DNA of 64,000 bases from Sphingobacterium deserti (GCF_000757725.1 NZ_JJMU01000028.1:1-64000), one strand, 5' to 3'. Counted from the stretch's first letter, positions 52,816 through 62,815 are shown. Translations and numbers: made by a program. The notes: a model not told the origin generated them from the letters alone.

Positions 52816-53898
52816 ATGCAAATAACCGGATATTTAAGCAACAAACTAAAGATATTTTCCTTTGTAGCGACCTTATTGGTCCTGTATATACATTCCGGAT
52901 TTCATCAGAAGGAAATACAGGGGATGGATATTAATTTTTACGTTCAAACCATCATCAGTGGTAAAATTGGAAGAATGGCTGTTCCGTTCTTCTTTGTGAC
53001 ATCTGGATTTCTCTTCTTTTTAAAGGTTAACGAGCACATAGCTGCCGTCTTTATGAATCAAAGGAAACGGGTCCAATCACTGCTTTTACCCTATGTTTTC
53101 GCATGTATATTCTTTGTTTTAACCTATTCACTTGCCCTCGTTCCCGCGCTCTCTAAGTTCTTTAATGGCGCGCCAGATTATTTGGCAGATGACTTCAATG
53201 TGCTTAGGTTTCTTAGAAGCGTATTTTGGATGAATGAGGGACGAGACTCACCACTCGCATTTCAATTATGGTATCTCCGAGATTTGATATTGCTGGTTTT
53301 CATTTCCCCCATTATCTACCTACTATTGCGATACTTGGGCTGGTTTATAATTCCTCTTTTAGGTTTTCTACTTTTTAAAGAGACTCATTTACCCTATCTG
53401 CCACAAAGTATCTCTACGTCATTCCTATGGTTTACATTTGGCGGATTAATAGGATTTAAAAAAATTAATATCAACTACTTCCGTACATCCTGGTCTTGGC
53501 TCATTATGTTTTTATTTCTAGCCATCGGCGTTGTTGAACTTTGCTATCCCACAGTCATGCTTCAACCATTCTACAGCGATAATGTGGTGATTTTACTGGG
53601 GATCATTGGCTGTTGGTTGTTTTATGACTATGTAAACCAGCATCAAGACGTGCCAGCGGGGCAGTCCCTGATTCTGCGTGCAACTGCTTTTACATTTTTT
53701 GTGTATCTGTATCATGAGCCCACCATTAATATTGTACGAAAACTAATTGTGATTGGAGTTGGGAAAACATCATTTGGCTATCTACTCTCTTACTTACTCT
53801 CTCCACTCTTGTTTTATCTTCTCGCAGCCATAGTTGCCATTTACTTAATAAAGATTGTCCCTGCTTTCTATAGGTTGCTAACAGGGGGGCGCATTTAA
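52816..53898 (+). CDS. Acyltransferase family 3 membrane protein
   Basis: The 360-residue integral membrane acyltransferase of the OafA/NodX type has about ten helices. The start KLKIFSFVATLLVLYIHSGFHQ contains the conserved His of the family, followed by IGRMAVPFFFVTSGFLFFLK and QLWYLRDLILLVFISPIIYLLL. It likely adds acetyl or another acyl group to the repeat unit. It lies 60 bp behind the polymerase gene and 6 bp before a glycosyltransferase. Confidence 0.87.
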   Translation: MQITGYLSNKLKIFSFVATLLVLYIHSGFHQKEIQGMDINFYVQTIISGKIGRMAVPFFFVTSGFLFFLKVNEHIAAVFMNQRKRVQSLLLPYVFACIFFVLTYSLALVPALSKFFNGAPDYLADDFNVLRFLRSVFWMNEGRDSPLAFQLWYLRDLILLVFISPIIYLLLRYLGWFIIPLLGFLLFKETHLPYLPQSISTSFLWFTFGGLIGFKKININYFRTSWSWLIMFLFLAIGVVELCYPTVMLQPFYSDNVVILLGIIGCWLFYDYVNQHQDVPAGQSLILRATAFTFFVYLYHEPTINIVRKLIVIGVGKTSFGYLLSYLLSPLLFYLLAAIVAIYLIKIVPAFYRLLTGGRI

Positions 53899-53904
53899 AT
53901 CGTT

Positions 53905-55053
53905 ATGAAAGACCGTATTAAAGTATCGCTATTAACATCTTCCGTCTCACGAAATGCCGGTGGTCTTTTTGACGCCTTAAAGGATATGTGCCTGGTGTTA
54001 AGAAATACAATAGATATTACTATTTTTTCCTACCGCGACGAACATACGGAAAGCGATATCCATCAGTGGGAAGGCATTCCGATCAAGCTTTTCGAAAGCA
54101 AAAATTTCTTCCAATATTCTGCTGAACTTAAGCAAGCTATCCTTTTGGACAATGCGGATGTATTGCATGTCCATGGTTTGTGGCGATATCCACATGCATT
54201 TATATCCACTTGGAAAAAGCAAACCGGAAAGCCCGTCGTTGTCACGCCGCATGGCATGTTAGATCCCTATATTTTACAAAACCAGGGAACTATAAAAAGG
54301 GTGTTGGGTGACTTGTTATTCGCCAAAAAGGCATTTCGAAATAGCGATTATTTTCAGGCATTATCGCAAAAAGAATGGGAAGACATTCGGGCCTATGGAT
54401 TAAAGCAGCCTATAACAAAAATACCGAACGGCATAAACTTACCCACTGCGGCGGATGCGCTGGCTCGGCCAGACGGACGAAAAAGCCTGCTTTTCTTGGC
54501 ACGTTTACATCCCAAAAAAGGAGTGGATCTGTTGATCGAGGCTATTGCGAAGATAAGGAAAACACATCCGGATTTGCTTCATAATTGGGTGCTAGATATA
54601 GTAGGTTGGGCGCAGGAAAATTTCGATGAAAAGCTTAAAGAACTCGTGAAAAAATATGAGCTCAATGATCTTGTTGTTTTCCACGGCGGTCTTTTTGATG
54701 AAGAGAAAAAGCAGATGTATAAGCAAGCATCCGGGTATATTCTTCCTTCCCACGGAGAAGGTTTGCCGATGACGATTTTAGAAGCTTGGGCCTATCAGCT
54801 TCCAGTTTTGATGACGCCCATGTGTAATTTGCCGGAAGGATTTGAAAGCAAAGCGGCGTTGAAAATTGATACCGATGTAGACGCGATCGCCTCGGGTTTA
54901 TCCACATTTTTCGCTATGTCAGCGGAAGAGCGGGAAGCGATGGGACAGCGGGGCTATCAGCTGGTTAAAGAACATTTCACATGGGAAAGTTCTGCAAAAA
55001 AGCTGCAGGATCTTTATGAAACTATCGTGAATTCCAATGATAAAAAGATTTGA
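53905..55053 (+). CDS. Glycosyltransferase family 4
   Basis: The 382-residue GT-B enzyme has KVSLLTSSVSRNAGGLFDALKDMCLVL at the start, HVHGLWRYPHAFIS and TPHGMLDPYILQNQG in the N-domain, LLFLARLHPKKGVDLLIEAIAK at the hinge, and PSHGEGLPMTILEAWAYQLPVLMTP for the EX7E motif. HGMLDP and LARLHPKKG are characteristic of WcaI/WbaZ-like GT4 enzymes of exopolysaccharide loci. It is followed by the acetyltransferase gene after 3 bp. Confidence 0.88.
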   Translation: MKDRIKVSLLTSSVSRNAGGLFDALKDMCLVLRNTIDITIFSYRDEHTESDIHQWEGIPIKLFESKNFFQYSAELKQAILLDNADVLHVHGLWRYPHAFISTWKKQTGKPVVVTPHGMLDPYILQNQGTIKRVLGDLLFAKKAFRNSDYFQALSQKEWEDIRAYGLKQPITKIPNGINLPTAADALARPDGRKSLLFLARLHPKKGVDLLIEAIAKIRKTHPDLLHNWVLDIVGWAQENFDEKLKELVKKYELNDLVVFHGGLFDEEKKQMYKQASGYILPSHGEGLPMTILEAWAYQLPVLMTPMCNLPEGFESKAALKIDTDVDAIASGLSTFFAMSAEEREAMGQRGYQLVKEHFTWESSAKKLQDLYETIVNSNDKKI

Positions 55054-55056
55054 GAT

Positions 55057-55614
55057 ATGAGTGAATTGGACATCAAAGCAAATCGAAAAGATTTAAAGTA
55101 TTCTAAATGGGTGTATGTGAAACGAATATTATGGAGCTTCGCTAAGCCTTTCTTTAGGTATTCACCACGGATAGCTTTTGGGTACCGCAACTTTATATTG
55201 CGTCTATTTGGTGCAAAGATCGGCAAACAGGTACATATCTATGCGTCTGCAAGCATTACGTTCCCCTGGAACCTGACGGTTGGTGACTGGAGTGCGATTG
55301 GTGAGCATGCATTTATATACAATCTCGGCCCAGTGACACTAGGGGAGAAGGTAACCATCAGTCATATGGCGCATGTATGCGCAGGAACGCACGATTACAC
55401 AGACCCTGCTTTACCGCTTATTCGGCCAGCTATAATAATTGAAGACCAAGTCTGGGTATGCGCAGCCGCATTCATCGGGCCGGGGGTTACAGTAGCAGAA
55501 GGTTGTATTGTCGGAGCTTCGGCGGTGCTGACTAAAAATACAGAAAAATGGGGCATATACGCCGGCAATCCGGCAAAGTTCATTAAACTCAGAGTTTTAA
55601 AACATGGTTCATGA
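55057..55614 (+). CDS. WcaF-like hexapeptide-repeat acetyltransferase
   Basis: The 185-residue left-handed beta-helix acetyltransferase has IGKQVHIYASASITFPWNLTVGDWSAIGEHAFIYNLGPVTLGEKVTISHMAHVCAGTHDYTDPALPLI with the catalytic His in GTHD, followed by DQVWVCAAAFIGPGVTVAEGCIVGASAVLTKN and YAGNPAKFIKLR. This is the WcaF (colanic acid) type, transferring acetyl from acetyl-CoA to a sugar. It overlaps the next gene by 11 bp. Length fits WcaF (182 in E. coli). Confidence 0.9.
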   Translation: MSELDIKANRKDLKYSKWVYVKRILWSFAKPFFRYSPRIAFGYRNFILRLFGAKIGKQVHIYASASITFPWNLTVGDWSAIGEHAFIYNLGPVTLGEKVTISHMAHVCAGTHDYTDPALPLIRPAIIIEDQVWVCAAAFIGPGVTVAEGCIVGASAVLTKNTEKWGIYAGNPAKFIKLRVLKHGS

Positions 55615-56518
55615 TCAGATAACCACCATTATATTAACATATAATGAAGAGAAGCATATTCAACGTTGTATTGAAAATGCCAAGCGATTTTCGGGGACTA
55701 TTTTTTTGGTCGACTCCTTTTCCAGCGATAAGACCAAAGAGATAGCAGAATCTATGGGCGCTGTCGTGTACCAAAATAAATGGGAAAATAATTATGCAAG
55801 GCAGTTGAATTGGGGTTTAGATAACCTGCCTATAAAAACGCCCTGGGTTTTTCGGTTAGATGCGGATGAATACCTATCGGATGCACTCATCGAAGAAATT
55901 CATGAAAAATTTCCAGCAATGCCGGATACCATTTCAGGCGTCGTGATGGAAAGAAAGATGATCTTCCTAGGGAAAGTCATCAATCGCGGTAATGTGCAAT
56001 GGAATATGTTGCGCTTATTTAAGTATGGTAAAGGGGTTTGTGAAGAGCGTTGGATGGATGAACACATCGTGTTGACAGAAGGAACCTCGGTTCAATGGAA
56101 GAATTGTTTTTACGATGATAATTTGAATCCCTTGGGCTGGTGGATCGCCAAACATAACGGATATAGCATTCGCGAAGCGGTCGATCTTTTGAATATAGAA
56201 TTGAACTTCCTGCCGGAAAACAATTCGCACCTGTCCGCAGAGATGTCCAAAGACGCCGAGGACAAACGGTTAAAAAAGGAGAGGTATGCGCGTATGCCTT
56301 TGTTCTGGCGAAGTTTTACCTACTTCATGTACCGCTATTTCTTCAAACTTGGCTTTTTAGAGGGAAAGGAAGGATTTCTATGGCATTCCATGCAGGGACT
56401 GTGGTATCGCAGCCTTGTTGATGCCAAAGTATATGAGGTAAAAAAGCATTGCGGCGACAATCCCCTTAAGATCAAAAAATTTGTAAAAGAAAACTATAAT
56501 ATAGATTTAGGTAATTAG
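55604..56518 (+). CDS. Glycosyltransferase family 2 (tandem copy 1)
   Basis: The 304-residue GT2 enzyme begins VHDQITTIILTYNEEKHIQRCIENAKRFSGTIFLVDSFSSDKTKEIAESMGAVVYQNKW, has the DxD-type motif in WVFRLDADEYLSDAL, and CFYDDNLNPLGWWIAKHNGYSIREAVDLLN later. The NEE...VDSFSxDxTxE...RLDADE pattern is that of WaaE/WcaA-like transferases. It overlaps the acetyltransferase gene by 11 bp. A near-duplicate follows 90 bp downstream. Confidence 0.88.
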   Translation: MVHDQITTIILTYNEEKHIQRCIENAKRFSGTIFLVDSFSSDKTKEIAESMGAVVYQNKWENNYARQLNWGLDNLPIKTPWVFRLDADEYLSDALIEEIHEKFPAMPDTISGVVMERKMIFLGKVINRGNVQWNMLRLFKYGKGVCEERWMDEHIVLTEGTSVQWKNCFYDDNLNPLGWWIAKHNGYSIREAVDLLNIELNFLPENNSHLSAEMSKDAEDKRLKKERYARMPLFWRSFTYFMYRYFFKLGFLEGKEGFLWHSMQGLWYRSLVDAKVYEVKKHCGDNPLKIKKFVKENYNIDLGN

Positions 56519-56607
56519 CCTTTTTTATTAAAGAGCATTTACTGAAGGCAAAATGATAGACAAGTAAAGAAGCGGAAATCCTATTTTATTTAAACAAAAG
56601 TTTAAAA

Positions 56608-57513
56608 ATGAAAAATGTTAATATAGCTACGATCATCTTGACCTATAACGAAGAAAAGCATATTCAACGTTGCGTACAGAATGCACGGCGCTTTTCAAAA
56701 CAAGTTTTTTTGGTGGACTCTTTTTCCACCGATAGAACGAAAGAAATCGCTGAGTCTTTAGGCGCTATTGTGTATCAAAATAAATGGGAAAACAACCATG
56801 CAAAACAATTTAATTGGGGGCTGGAAAATCTTCCGATCGCCACGGAGTGGGTGTTTAGATTAGATGCAGATGAATATTTATCTGATGCGCTGATCGATGA
56901 AATCCATACGAAGTTCCCCACTGTTTCCCCAGAGGTATGCGGAATCGTTATGGAACGTAAAATGATCTTTTTGGGGAGAAAGATCAACAGGGGAAATGTC
57001 CAATGGAATATGCTACGGCTGTTCCGGTATGGCAAAGGCTTTTGCGAAAATCGCTGGATGGACGAACATATCGTATTAACAGAAGGCCAATCCGTGCAAT
57101 GGGAACACTGCTTCTACGATGACAACTTGAATCCGCTAGGGTGGTGGATCACAAAGCATAATAATTATAGCATAAAGGAAGCCGTGGAGCTCCTAAATTT
57201 TGAATTCGATCTTGTTCGTCACGAGAAAAGCTTCGGCATGCTTTCTAAAGATGCGGACGAAAAGCGAGCGAAGAAGGAGAAATATGCTAAGATGCCCCTT
57301 TTTTGGCGCAGCTTCATATATTTTATTTTCCGCTACATCTTCAAATTAGGATTTTTAGAAGGCAAGGAAGGCTTTTTGTGGCACTTTTTACAAGGCTGGT
57401 GGTACCGCACTTTGGTCGACGCTAAAGTTTATGAAATAAAAAAACAGTGCGGCAACGACTCCACAAAAATTAAACAATTTATTAAAGACAATTACCAAAT
57501 AGATTTGAGCTAG
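56608..57513 (+). CDS. Glycosyltransferase family 2 (tandem copy 2)
   Basis: The 301-residue paralogue of the preceding gene has the same pattern almost end to end (TIILTYNEEKHIQRCVQNARRFSKQVFLVDSFSTDRTKEIAESLGAIVYQNKWENN, RLDADEYLSDALIDEIH, NRGNVQWNMLRLFRYGKGFCENRWMDEHIVLTEG). The strong similarity indicates recent tandem duplication with divergence. The two may add successive similar residues or have split donor or acceptor specificity. The WcaI-like gene follows after 8 bp. Confidence 0.88.
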   Translation: MKNVNIATIILTYNEEKHIQRCVQNARRFSKQVFLVDSFSTDRTKEIAESLGAIVYQNKWENNHAKQFNWGLENLPIATEWVFRLDADEYLSDALIDEIHTKFPTVSPEVCGIVMERKMIFLGRKINRGNVQWNMLRLFRYGKGFCENRWMDEHIVLTEGQSVQWEHCFYDDNLNPLGWWITKHNNYSIKEAVELLNFEFDLVRHEKSFGMLSKDADEKRAKKEKYAKMPLFWRSFIYFIFRYIFKLGFLEGKEGFLWHFLQGWWYRTLVDAKVYEIKKQCGNDSTKIKQFIKDNYQIDLS

Positions 57514-57521
57514 CGAAGCGT

Positions 57522-58760
57522 ATGAGGATTTTAATTCACGGCATTAATTATGCGCCGGAACTGACCGGTATTGGTAAATATACAGGCGAGATGGCCGAAT
57601 GGCTAGCAGCTCAGGGGCATGATGTGCATGTGCTTACGGCATTACCCTACTATCCCGAATGGGAAATTCATCCCGACTATAAAAATAGGGGCTGGTTTAC
57701 GGAAAATCGTAATGGTGTGAACGTGCATCGGATGCCCCTTTACGTGCCAAAAGAAGTCACATCGCTTAAGCGTATTTTGCATGAGTTTTCTTTCCTCGCA
57801 TCGACAATTCCTTTCTGGATCAAGGCACTATTCTCCAAAAAATTTGATGTGCTGTTTTGTATTGCCCCGCCTTTCCATTTGTCTTCATTTCCGTGGTTGT
57901 ACAAAAGTCTCCGGAAAACGGTTTGGATAAACCATATCCAGGATCTGCAAGTAGACGCTGCAAAAGACTTGGGGATGATCAAAAACAAAACATTCCTCGA
58001 TATTATGTTTGGGCTAGAGCGATTCTTTTTAAAACGCGGCACCCGGGTATCCACTATATCGGAAGGCATGCACAACAAAATCGTAAACAAAGGAATTACG
58101 CCAGATAAGATCTTGTTTTTTCCTAATTGGGTAGACAGTACGGTCGTTTTCCCACTCTCGCAGGAGCATTCTTTACGACGAGAAATGGGCTTCACCAGTA
58201 AAGATAAGATAGTCTTATACAGCGGAAATTTAGGTGAAAAACAAGGGTTGGACGCGATTATTCGGGCGGCAGCGACATTTAAAGATGACCACTCCATCAA
58301 ATTTGTGATCTGCGGATCAGGCGGGGGGAAGGACAAGCTTGTGCAGCAAGCTGCGGAAAGTTTACTTTCCAACGTATTCTTTTTTCCATTGCAACCCTAT
58401 GAGAAATTAGCAGCGCTATTGGCCATGGCAGATGTACATCTTGTGTTGCAAAAAGCGTCAGCAGCTGACTTGGTTATGCCAAGTAAGCTAACCGGCATAT
58501 TGGCTGCTGGAGGTTGCGCCCTCATTACTGCAACCGAAGGCACCACCCTCTACGATGTGGTACATCAATTTCAGATGGGCATATTGGTACAACCCGAGCA
58601 AGATCAGGCCTTGCAGGATGGGATCCGTATCGCTCTCTTTAACGATACTGCAATGTATAGGCAAAATGCTCGCAACTATGCACAGCAATATTTAGAAAAA
58701 GAGCAGATCCTGCGAAATTTTGAGCAGGATGCAAATAGGTTAGCCTTTTATCAAAAATGA
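57522..58760 (+). CDS. wcaI: WcaI-like colanic-acid-type glycosyltransferase (GT4)
   Basis: The 412-residue GT4 enzyme has the highly typical start MRILIHGINYAPELTGIGKYTGEMAEWLAAQGHDVHVLTALPYYPEW. The N-domain also has YKSLRKTVWINHIQDLQVDAAKDLGM, the hinge segment is VLYSGNLGEKQGLDAIIRAA, and the C-domain has VMPSKLTGILAAGGCALITATEGTTL. This matches WcaI of the colanic acid pathway closely in motif order and length. In that pathway it is thought to transfer L-fucose; GDP-L-fucose is predicted here from fcl/gmd. Confidence 0.9.
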   Translation: MRILIHGINYAPELTGIGKYTGEMAEWLAAQGHDVHVLTALPYYPEWEIHPDYKNRGWFTENRNGVNVHRMPLYVPKEVTSLKRILHEFSFLASTIPFWIKALFSKKFDVLFCIAPPFHLSSFPWLYKSLRKTVWINHIQDLQVDAAKDLGMIKNKTFLDIMFGLERFFLKRGTRVSTISEGMHNKIVNKGITPDKILFFPNWVDSTVVFPLSQEHSLRREMGFTSKDKIVLYSGNLGEKQGLDAIIRAAATFKDDHSIKFVICGSGGGKDKLVQQAAESLLSNVFFFPLQPYEKLAALLAMADVHLVLQKASAADLVMPSKLTGILAAGGCALITATEGTTLYDVVHQFQMGILVQPEQDQALQDGIRIALFNDTAMYRQNARNYAQQYLEKEQILRNFEQDANRLAFYQK

Positions 58761-58869
58761 CAAGTGATCGATAAGACGCTAGCGAAGACATCTATACGAC
58801 ATTCGGATATTCCGTATGCATGTAAAAAACAAACCGAGCGTAAACGGCGCATGAAATAATAGTATATAT

Positions 58870-60303
58870 ATGAGAAATATAGCATTATCCATTCTATTGA
58901 TGTTTAGTTTAACGACTGCGATCGCCCAGGAAAGCTTTTCAGACTCCTTGCGTGTTGAAGTGGGTACACAGGTGCAGGTCGCGTCGAAGGGTTTTCAGCC
59001 GTTGTGGGCTAAAGCGAATAGATTTGGTCTGGCGAGTAATGAACAATACGACCAAGTAACTTGGCTGGAGGCGTCCAACAAGCACCGTTTAGGTACAATG
59101 CGTTTATTCAGCGATACCGCATCAGCCGTAACACTCAGTTATGGTGCTACACTTTTTAATGCGGAACACTACCGCCGCACCGTCCTCCAACAGGGATATG
59201 TGCAGTTAAAATACAAGGAATGGTTTATCCGCGGCGGCCGGCATCGTGACCTTTGGGATGATTTAAATCCCGACCTGTCGATGGGGTCACTAGGAACCAG
59301 CGGTAATGCGCTTCCCATTCCTAAAATAACGATCGGCATTGACGATTTTGTTCGCGTGCCGTGGACAAAAGGCGTCCTGGAATTTAAAGGAATGCTCGGG
59401 CATGGATGGCTTGGCGACAACCGCTTTATGGATTCGTGGTTACATGAAAAATCCTTTTACGGTCGAATTAATTTCGGAAAATGGAAACCTTACGGTGGCG
59501 TGCAGCACTATACAGAATGGGGGGGGCGCCGGCCCGCAAATGGGATTTCCTTAGACCGTTCCTTTCGGGGCTTTTTGGATGTGTTGTTCGTAAGCGAATC
59601 TAATGACGGGAGTGTTCCCGATATTGGTATCAGGCCAAATCGGGCAGGAGATCAACGCGGCCTAGCTGAGTTAGGGTTTTATTTTGATAACGATAAAATC
59701 GCCCTTCATTTTTATAACCAAACACCTTTTGAAAGTGGTAAAGGTATTGATATTCGAAACATGGATCGATTGGCGGGTTTAAGATTAGACAATAAAAATC
59801 AACAACATTGGTTGCAATCCGTGGTGGTTGAATTTATTTATACCAAGCAGATGGAAGGATTTTCTGATGGTGAACGCCAAAGTTTATACAACAATGGGTC
59901 TTACAAGACGGGCTGGGAATATGAAGGAAAGGTGGTAGGCAATGCCTTGTTGACAAACCGCACCTATGCAAGTGATTATTTGCCTATTGAACCACTGGAT
60001 TGGGTCAATGCCAACAATGAGAGTTCTAATATTATCAATAATAGGTTGGTGGGTGGAAATATTGCCGGACAGTTTAAATTGGCAGACAATTGGGCTTTCC
60101 GGGCAAAGGTTACGCCGGTAATGAATTATGGATCGCGCCAAATGCAGCGTTTGTACGGCGATGGGCAGTTTGAGTGCTATTCCCTTATGGAATTAAAACA
60201 TAGCATCGGCCAATGGAAATTGGGCGCGACAGTCGCGGCAGATTTTGGTCAGCTCTACTCCAATGTTGGTGGGATATTAAGTGTAAAATATGCAATTTGG
60301 TAA
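58870..60303 (+). CDS. Capsule assembly Wzi family outer-membrane protein
   Basis: The 477-residue protein has a signal peptide (MRNIALSILLMFSLTTAIAQ) followed by a barrel typical of Wzi: EVGTQVQVASKGFQPLWAKANRFGLASN, many aromatic-capped strands, and a final VKYAIW. Wzi binds exopolysaccharide at the cell surface. Length fits the Bacteroidota Wzi family. The stop codon overlaps the start of the CMP kinase gene by one base, a conserved-looking coupling of an outer-membrane protein with cmk. Confidence 0.85.
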   Translation: MRNIALSILLMFSLTTAIAQESFSDSLRVEVGTQVQVASKGFQPLWAKANRFGLASNEQYDQVTWLEASNKHRLGTMRLFSDTASAVTLSYGATLFNAEHYRRTVLQQGYVQLKYKEWFIRGGRHRDLWDDLNPDLSMGSLGTSGNALPIPKITIGIDDFVRVPWTKGVLEFKGMLGHGWLGDNRFMDSWLHEKSFYGRINFGKWKPYGGVQHYTEWGGRRPANGISLDRSFRGFLDVLFVSESNDGSVPDIGIRPNRAGDQRGLAELGFYFDNDKIALHFYNQTPFESGKGIDIRNMDRLAGLRLDNKNQQHWLQSVVVEFIYTKQMEGFSDGERQSLYNNGSYKTGWEYEGKVVGNALLTNRTYASDYLPIEPLDWVNANNESSNIINNRLVGGNIAGQFKLADNWAFRAKVTPVMNYGSRQMQRLYGDGQFECYSLMELKHSIGQWKLGATVAADFGQLYSNVGGILSVKYAIW

Positions 60304-61010
60304 TGAAACAACATAACTTTATCATCGCTATAGATGGCTACTCCGCCTGCGGGAAAAGTACCGTCGCCAAATTATTGGCCAGCAAACTTAACTTTTTGTT
60401 TGTTGATAGCGGCGCCTTATATCGGGCTGTCACCCTTTTCTTTATAGAAAATAATGTGGAATCGGCAGATCCATATACAATTCAAGAATCGCTCAATAGG
60501 ATTACGCTCGCGCAGACTGCTGATGGCCTAGAAACGCTGACCTTCTTAAATGAAAGAGATGTCTCATCTGTTATTCGGCAAATGGAAGTGTCTAATCGCG
60601 TAAGTAAGGTGAGTGCATTACGGGAAGTCCGCCAATTCATTGTAAATAAGCTTCAGGAAATCGGTCGTTCCCAGAATCTAATTATGGACGGTCGCGATAT
60701 CGGCACCGTGGTCTTCCCGAACGCACATCTTAAAATTTTTATGGATGCTCGTCCAGAGGTTCGTGCCCGGCGCCGGTATGCGGAACTTTTGGCAAAAGGT
60801 GAGCACATTAGTCTATCCGAAATTATGGATAATTTGCTTTTACGCGATCGCCAAGATACAACGCGAGAAGAAAGTCCTTTGGTTCAGGCACATGACGCTT
60901 ATTATGTCGATACATCTGACTTGACAGAGGAAGAAGTGCTCGCTGTGATTGCGACGAGGTATGGCGAAGTAGCACAGATTAGGGGAAATGCAATGAATAA
61001 GGCCGTATAA
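60303..61010 (+). CDS. cmk: Cytidylate kinase
   Basis: The 235-residue Cmk phosphorylates CMP and dCMP. Motifs are AIDGYSACGKSTVAKLLASKLNF (P-loop), VDSGALYRAVTLFF, VSALREVRQF, MDGRDIGTVVFPNAHLKIFMDA and RDRQDTTREESPL (lid and CMP-binding Arg/Asp). ATG 60303 gives the standard N-terminus; a frame extending back to 60213 lies within wzi. It is coupled to wzi. It is likely the only cmk of the genome, but could also recycle CMP released from CMP-sugars. Confidence 0.95.
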   Translation: MKQHNFIIAIDGYSACGKSTVAKLLASKLNFLFVDSGALYRAVTLFFIENNVESADPYTIQESLNRITLAQTADGLETLTFLNERDVSSVIRQMEVSNRVSKVSALREVRQFIVNKLQEIGRSQNLIMDGRDIGTVVFPNAHLKIFMDARPEVRARRRYAELLAKGEHISLSEIMDNLLLRDRQDTTREESPLVQAHDAYYVDTSDLTEEEVLAVIATRYGEVAQIRGNAMNKAV

Positions 61011-61094
61011 CATATCGCTTAGCAAACTATCTTAATTTTGTAAAATATACTTTTTTAATTTTTCCTGCGCCTAATCTTTGTTACTTTTAGACAA

Positions 61095-62477
61095 ATGAAT
61101 CGAGTTAAAAAAATCACCTGTATAGGCGCAGGCTACGTTGGTGGGCCAACGATGTCCGTCATTGCGCAAAAAAATCCTCATGTGGAAGTAACAGTCGTGG
61201 ATATGAACCAGACGCGTATCGCAGCGTGGAACAACGACGACCTCAGCCAACTCCCCATCTACGAACCTGGTTTGGATGCGGTTGTGCAGGAAGCCCGGGG
61301 GCGCAATCTCTTTTTCTCGACCGATGTAGACAAAGCCATCCAAGAGGCAGATATGATTTTTATATCGGTCAATACGCCGACAAAAACATACGGAAAAGGT
61401 AAAGGACAAGCGGCAGACCTAAAATTTATTGAGCTCTGTGCCCGACAAATTGCGGCGGTGGCCAGCACCGATAAAATTGTGGTTGAAAAATCCACATTAC
61501 CTGTACGCACGGCCGAGGCATTGAAAAGCATTTTAGATAATACTGGAAACGGTGTGAATTTCCATATCCTTTCCAATCCCGAGTTTTTAGCCGAAGGTAC
61601 CGCCGTCGCCGATTTGCATAATCCAGATCGCGTGTTGATCGGTGGAGAAAACGCCGCGGCGATAGAAGCGTTGGTACAGGTTTACGAAGCGTGGGTGCCT
61701 CGCGAAAGAATCATTACCACTAACCTGTGGTCTTCTGAGTTATCCAAATTGGTCGCTAACGCTTTCTTGGCTCAACGCGTATCTTCCATTAATTCTATCT
61801 CCGAACTTTGTGAAGTCACGGGAGCCAATGTCGACGATGTCTCGCGCGCTATCGGACAAGATTCTCGTATCGGTTCGAAATTTTTAAAGGCATCTGTCGG
61901 TTTCGGGGGATCCTGTTTTCAGAAAGATATCTTAAACTTGGTCTATATCGCACGTTCATACAACTTGTACGAGGTCGCCAACTATTGGGAACAGGTAATC
62001 TTGTTGAACGACCATCAAAAAACACGGTTTGCGGAGAAGATTATTAAGACCATGTACAATACCGTAAATGGGAAAGATATCGCATTTCTCGGTTGGGCAT
62101 TTAAGAAAGACACCAACGATACCCGTGAATCGGCAGCAATTCATGTAGCAGATCATTTGCTGGATGAAGAGGCTCATGTTATCGTATACGATCCTAAAGT
62201 AACCGCAGAGCAGGTGTATCGTGATCTCGACTATTTAGGTACGCGCTCGCCAGAAGATAATCGACGCCTTGTCAACGTTGTAAATGACCCTTACGAAGCG
62301 CTAGACAACGCACACGCCGTAGCCGTCCTGACGGAGTGGGATGAGTTTAAAACCTACGATTGGGCGAAGGTTAAGGCAGGTATGAAGCGCCCTTCCTTCG
62401 TTTTTGATGGACGGAAATTGCTCGACCGCCAGCAACTCGAGGCGCTGGGATTTGATTATTACGCTATCGGGGAATAG
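61095..62477 (+). CDS. UDP-glucose 6-dehydrogenase, animal/plant-like type
   Basis: The 460-residue enzyme oxidises UDP-glucose to UDP-glucuronate. Motifs are [95 protein letters not shown] and the catalytic Cys274 in [16 protein letters not shown]. The insertion-bearing [17 protein letters not shown] motif and the overall length are those of animal and plant UGDH, a type also found in some bacteria. It differs clearly from the nucleotide-sugar dehydrogenase of locus A. It closes locus B and would supply glucuronate for the polymer. Confidence 0.93.
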   Translation: MNRVKKITCIGAGYVGGPTMSVIAQKNPHVEVTVVDMNQTRIAAWNNDDLSQLPIYEPGLDAVVQEARGRNLFFSTDVDKAIQEADMIFISVNTPTKTYGKGKGQAADLKFIELCARQIAAVASTDKIVVEKSTLPVRTAEALKSILDNTGNGVNFHILSNPEFLAEGTAVADLHNPDRVLIGGENAAAIEALVQVYEAWVPRERIITTNLWSSELSKLVANAFLAQRVSSINSISELCEVTGANVDDVSRAIGQDSRIGSKFLKASVGFGGSCFQKDILNLVYIARSYNLYEVANYWEQVILLNDHQKTRFAEKIIKTMYNTVNGKDIAFLGWAFKKDTNDTRESAAIHVADHLLDEEAHVIVYDPKVTAEQVYRDLDYLGTRSPEDNRRLVNVVNDPYEALDNAHAVAVLTEWDEFKTYDWAKVKAGMKRPSFVFDGRKLLDRQQLEALGFDYYAIGE

Positions 62478-62620
62478 CAAGAGCACGAAAAAAGGCAGGT
62501 TGACCATTACCGTTGCGCTTAGCCTTTTACCGTTGCCTTCGTAAAGACCTGACCAAGGCATCTCCATACTAAGAGATGGATCAGGATCAAAAACCTCCAG
62601 CCGCCTTATACATTTTATAT

Positions 62621-62663
62621 GCACACTTTTCAATTGGAAATTTGGCCTACTTGAAAAGTGTGC
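62621..62663. repeat. Perfect 13-bp inverted repeat
   Basis: GCACACTTTTCAA (62621-62633) is the exact reverse complement of TTGAAAAGTGTGC (62651-62663), with a 17-nt loop. It lies between locus B and the next gene. No T-run follows, so a terminator is possible but not typical; an operator or integration-related repeat is another option. Confidence 0.6.
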
Positions 62664-62815
62664 TTGAAGAAGTTCTTCTGCTAATCTCATCTTATTTCTA
62701 AACTTTTAGAGACGTAATCGCTAAGCATTTTACATTATCTTGCTACAGATTCCTTATGACGGCAAACCTAAACTTATTGTTAATAATTGCGTATCCTTAT
62801 TTTAACAATTAGTAG

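Noticed and set aside
57740..58372. 210-codon minus-strand open frame inside the WcaI-like gene
   Set aside because: Lies wholly antisense to a strongly recognised glycosyltransferase; composition is typical of a shadow frame.
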